This document shows positions 62,593-64,000 of a DNA stretch of 64,000 nucleotides, piece by piece. Positions within the stretch are counted from its first letter, which is position 1; each line of letters opens with the position of its first letter. The position numbers were made by a program, and so were the translations under genes. This DNA comes from Eutreptiella sp. 'Long Island Sound 2002'. Its lineage: Eukaryota; Euglenozoa; Euglenophyceae; Eutreptiales; Eutreptiaceae. The notes below the pieces were generated by a model, which made no database searches, was not told where the DNA came from, and saw nothing but the letters and a program-made list of their open reading frames with translations. The DNA is taken from NCBI GenBank assembly GCA_964036045.1, contig OZ038389.1, positions 65,731,453 to 65,795,452 on the forward strand, given 5' to 3'.

Positions 62593-62675
62593 TGGCATGG
62601 CCGGTGCTACTCTAGTTGGTAAATGCCTTCGTCAACGGGCCGGGGTCGTTGGTTCGAACCCGAGTAGGGTCCATC
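62593..62675 (+). repeat. tRNA-like / SINE-like unit 2
   Basis: An A-box-like TCTAGTTGGTAAATGC (62611-62626) precedes a B-box GGTTCGAACCC at 62651-62661; T-stem pairing is poor. Confidence 0.5.
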
Positions 62676-62929
62676 TCCCACTTCGTCCCAGGCATGTCCA
62701 TTGTGTGTGGCACCGGCCCGCCCATCCACCGCCTGCAACCGGGGCTGCATCAGCGCCATGGGGCTGTCCCTTGGAGGCAGGTACAGGTGATTTTACATAT
62801 TTATTTGCGTCTCAGGACGGCAGAGTTCATTCAGGTTTTATTTACATTATTCCGTCATGTACATGTACCGAGCGGTCAGCCTAAGACGGTTTTTGTACCG
62901 CCGAACACGGGATTGTAGCAAGGACCTTC

Positions 62930-63003
62930 GTCAGTATAGTGGATAGGCATGCCGCCTCCGGAGCTAGGGGTCGTAGGTTCGAACCCCTATAGATGCTCAC
63001 TCC
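62930..63003 (+). repeat. tRNA-like / SINE-like unit 3
   Basis: TCAGTATAGTGGATAGGCAT resembles the D-arm of Asp/Glu/Arg-type tRNAs and is followed by a B-box GGTTCGAACCC at 62976-62986. It is the most tRNA-like of the three, yet acceptor and T stems are incomplete. Confidence 0.5.
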
Positions 63004-64000
63004 ACCAATATCTCCGGCATGGCCTATCAAGCTCTTGAACACCCTCGCCTGAGTGGTTACGCCTGCGGTCCCAGGCATTGGCTGCGGAGGGAAAACAAGT
63101 GCCTCGTAAAAAGTTGCCGTGACTTCGTGGCGCGGCCGGTCCTCAGCCCAACCACCTCCACGGGCGCCGTGCCTATATATCGTGACCTTCGGCGTCGTGG
63201 GGCGTCGCGGGGCGCCCTGCCTCCTCGGCGATGGCGCTTGCCCAGGGCCACTGCCTCGTCTTTTCTTTCTGTCCCCTGTTTCCAAAGGGGACCGAACTGG
63301 CTCTCACGCCGGTGCAGCTGCGTGCTCAATCCGCTAGACCAGGAGCGGAGAGCACTTGTTTTAGAGTGTCATGAGTGAGGGGATTTTGATCATTCGCCCC
63401 TCATTCCTTCAGATTTTGCGTGGTGCCCCTCCGGTTATTTACTGAAGCGTAAGAACGCTACTAGTACGTCCGGTGTAGTGCTGTAATGTGTGGGAATGTC
63501 AGCGCCACGCTTCCACAAGGACAGACTAGGGGTAATCTGAACTGTGTAACTAGAATTCCTGAAATTCTACCACCAGCAGATGATGTAATGTAGATAAATC
63601 TCAGGTTGTGCAGCCGCTTACTCCCCACAGGAACCCCCTGTAGTCTGGTGTGGTTCCGAACACAACCAGAAACTTAGTTTTGATCTTCATTCTGCTGCCG
63701 GTAGACTTCATTCCAGCTTCATCTGTGGAGATTCCTCCAATTTTATCTAGATTTGAGATCATCCTACTGACTTGTTTCTACCATTTCGCTAAACCGCGAC
63801 GTCAGTTCTCTTAAGGAACCTTATATATGGCTTCTACGGACTTCGGGCAGACACTTCTGGAGTCCGGTGGCACAGGCGAAAAATGCTTCGTCAGAAAAGT
63901 GGGCCTCATTTGCGAATTCGGGTTCTAAATCAGTAGAATTGTTCAGATTGTGGTCTGAAAGCAAGAGATTGACCTACTTATCCTTCGAGAACACCACCGC
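63004..64000. other. Right end of window, nothing recognised
   Basis: No conserved coding frame is seen. A TTATATATGG motif near 63823 could belong to a promoter but there is no gene to pair it with. Confidence 0.35.

Noticed and set aside
62593-63003. Functional tRNA genes
   Set aside because: A- and B-box motifs are present but acceptor and T-arm stems do not pair properly; SINE-like remnants fit better.

Overview
This window is eukaryotic nuclear DNA dominated by transposable elements, mainly Ty3/gypsy LTR retrotransposons with chromodomain integrases (chromoviruses). Only one host gene is recognised with confidence: an uninterrupted 869-codon NOP14 ribosome-biogenesis gene at 7106-9715. 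An intronless NOP14, mixed base composition and heavy Ty3/gypsy load suggest an intron-poor, repeat-rich lineage. An alga, for example a florideophyte red alga or a prasinophyte, is my best guess, but the sequence does not prove it.

Layout. (1) 105-about 4190: 5'-truncated Ty3/gypsy element 'E1' (integrase, chromodomain, PPT, LTR). (2) 5745-6236: unrecognised 163-aa ORF with a SAP-like C-terminus. (3) 7106-9715: NOP14. (4) 10574-11805: G-rich foldback/MITE-like sequence with (GGGT)n runs. (5) 13349-16218: complete pogo-like DNA transposon with 19-bp terminal inverted repeats and a TA target duplication. (6) 18608-46864: minus-strand Ty3/gypsy element 'B' with 712/711-bp LTRs and a 5-bp target duplication, split by (7) 21431-38623: plus-strand giant Ty3/gypsy element 'A', 17.2 kb with two 2946-bp LTRs. 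(8) 48801-51262: minus-strand 2.46-kb non-autonomous LTR element 'D'. (9) 53781-56443: palindromes, 180-bp tandem repeats and an unassigned acidic ORF. (10) about 56517-61848: decayed plus-strand Ty3/gypsy element 'C'. (11) 62249-63003: three tRNA-like (SINE-like) units.

The nesting agrees with LTR divergence: I counted about 27 differences in 2946 bp for A (about 0.9%) and about 12 in 711 bp for B (about 1.7%), so A is younger than the element it interrupts. In the A/B/C lineages pol reads protease, then a segment resembling a DNA N6-adenine methyltransferase (NPPF motif in B and C, altered in A), then reverse transcriptase, RNase H, integrase and chromodomain. In A, and independently in B, gag and pol are in one frame separated by a single TAG, the arrangement expected for stop-codon readthrough. 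These two features are the most interesting parts of the window.

Limits: LTR boundaries and target duplications were found by eye; identities are hand counts; no database search was possible; introns in non-TE regions cannot be excluded.
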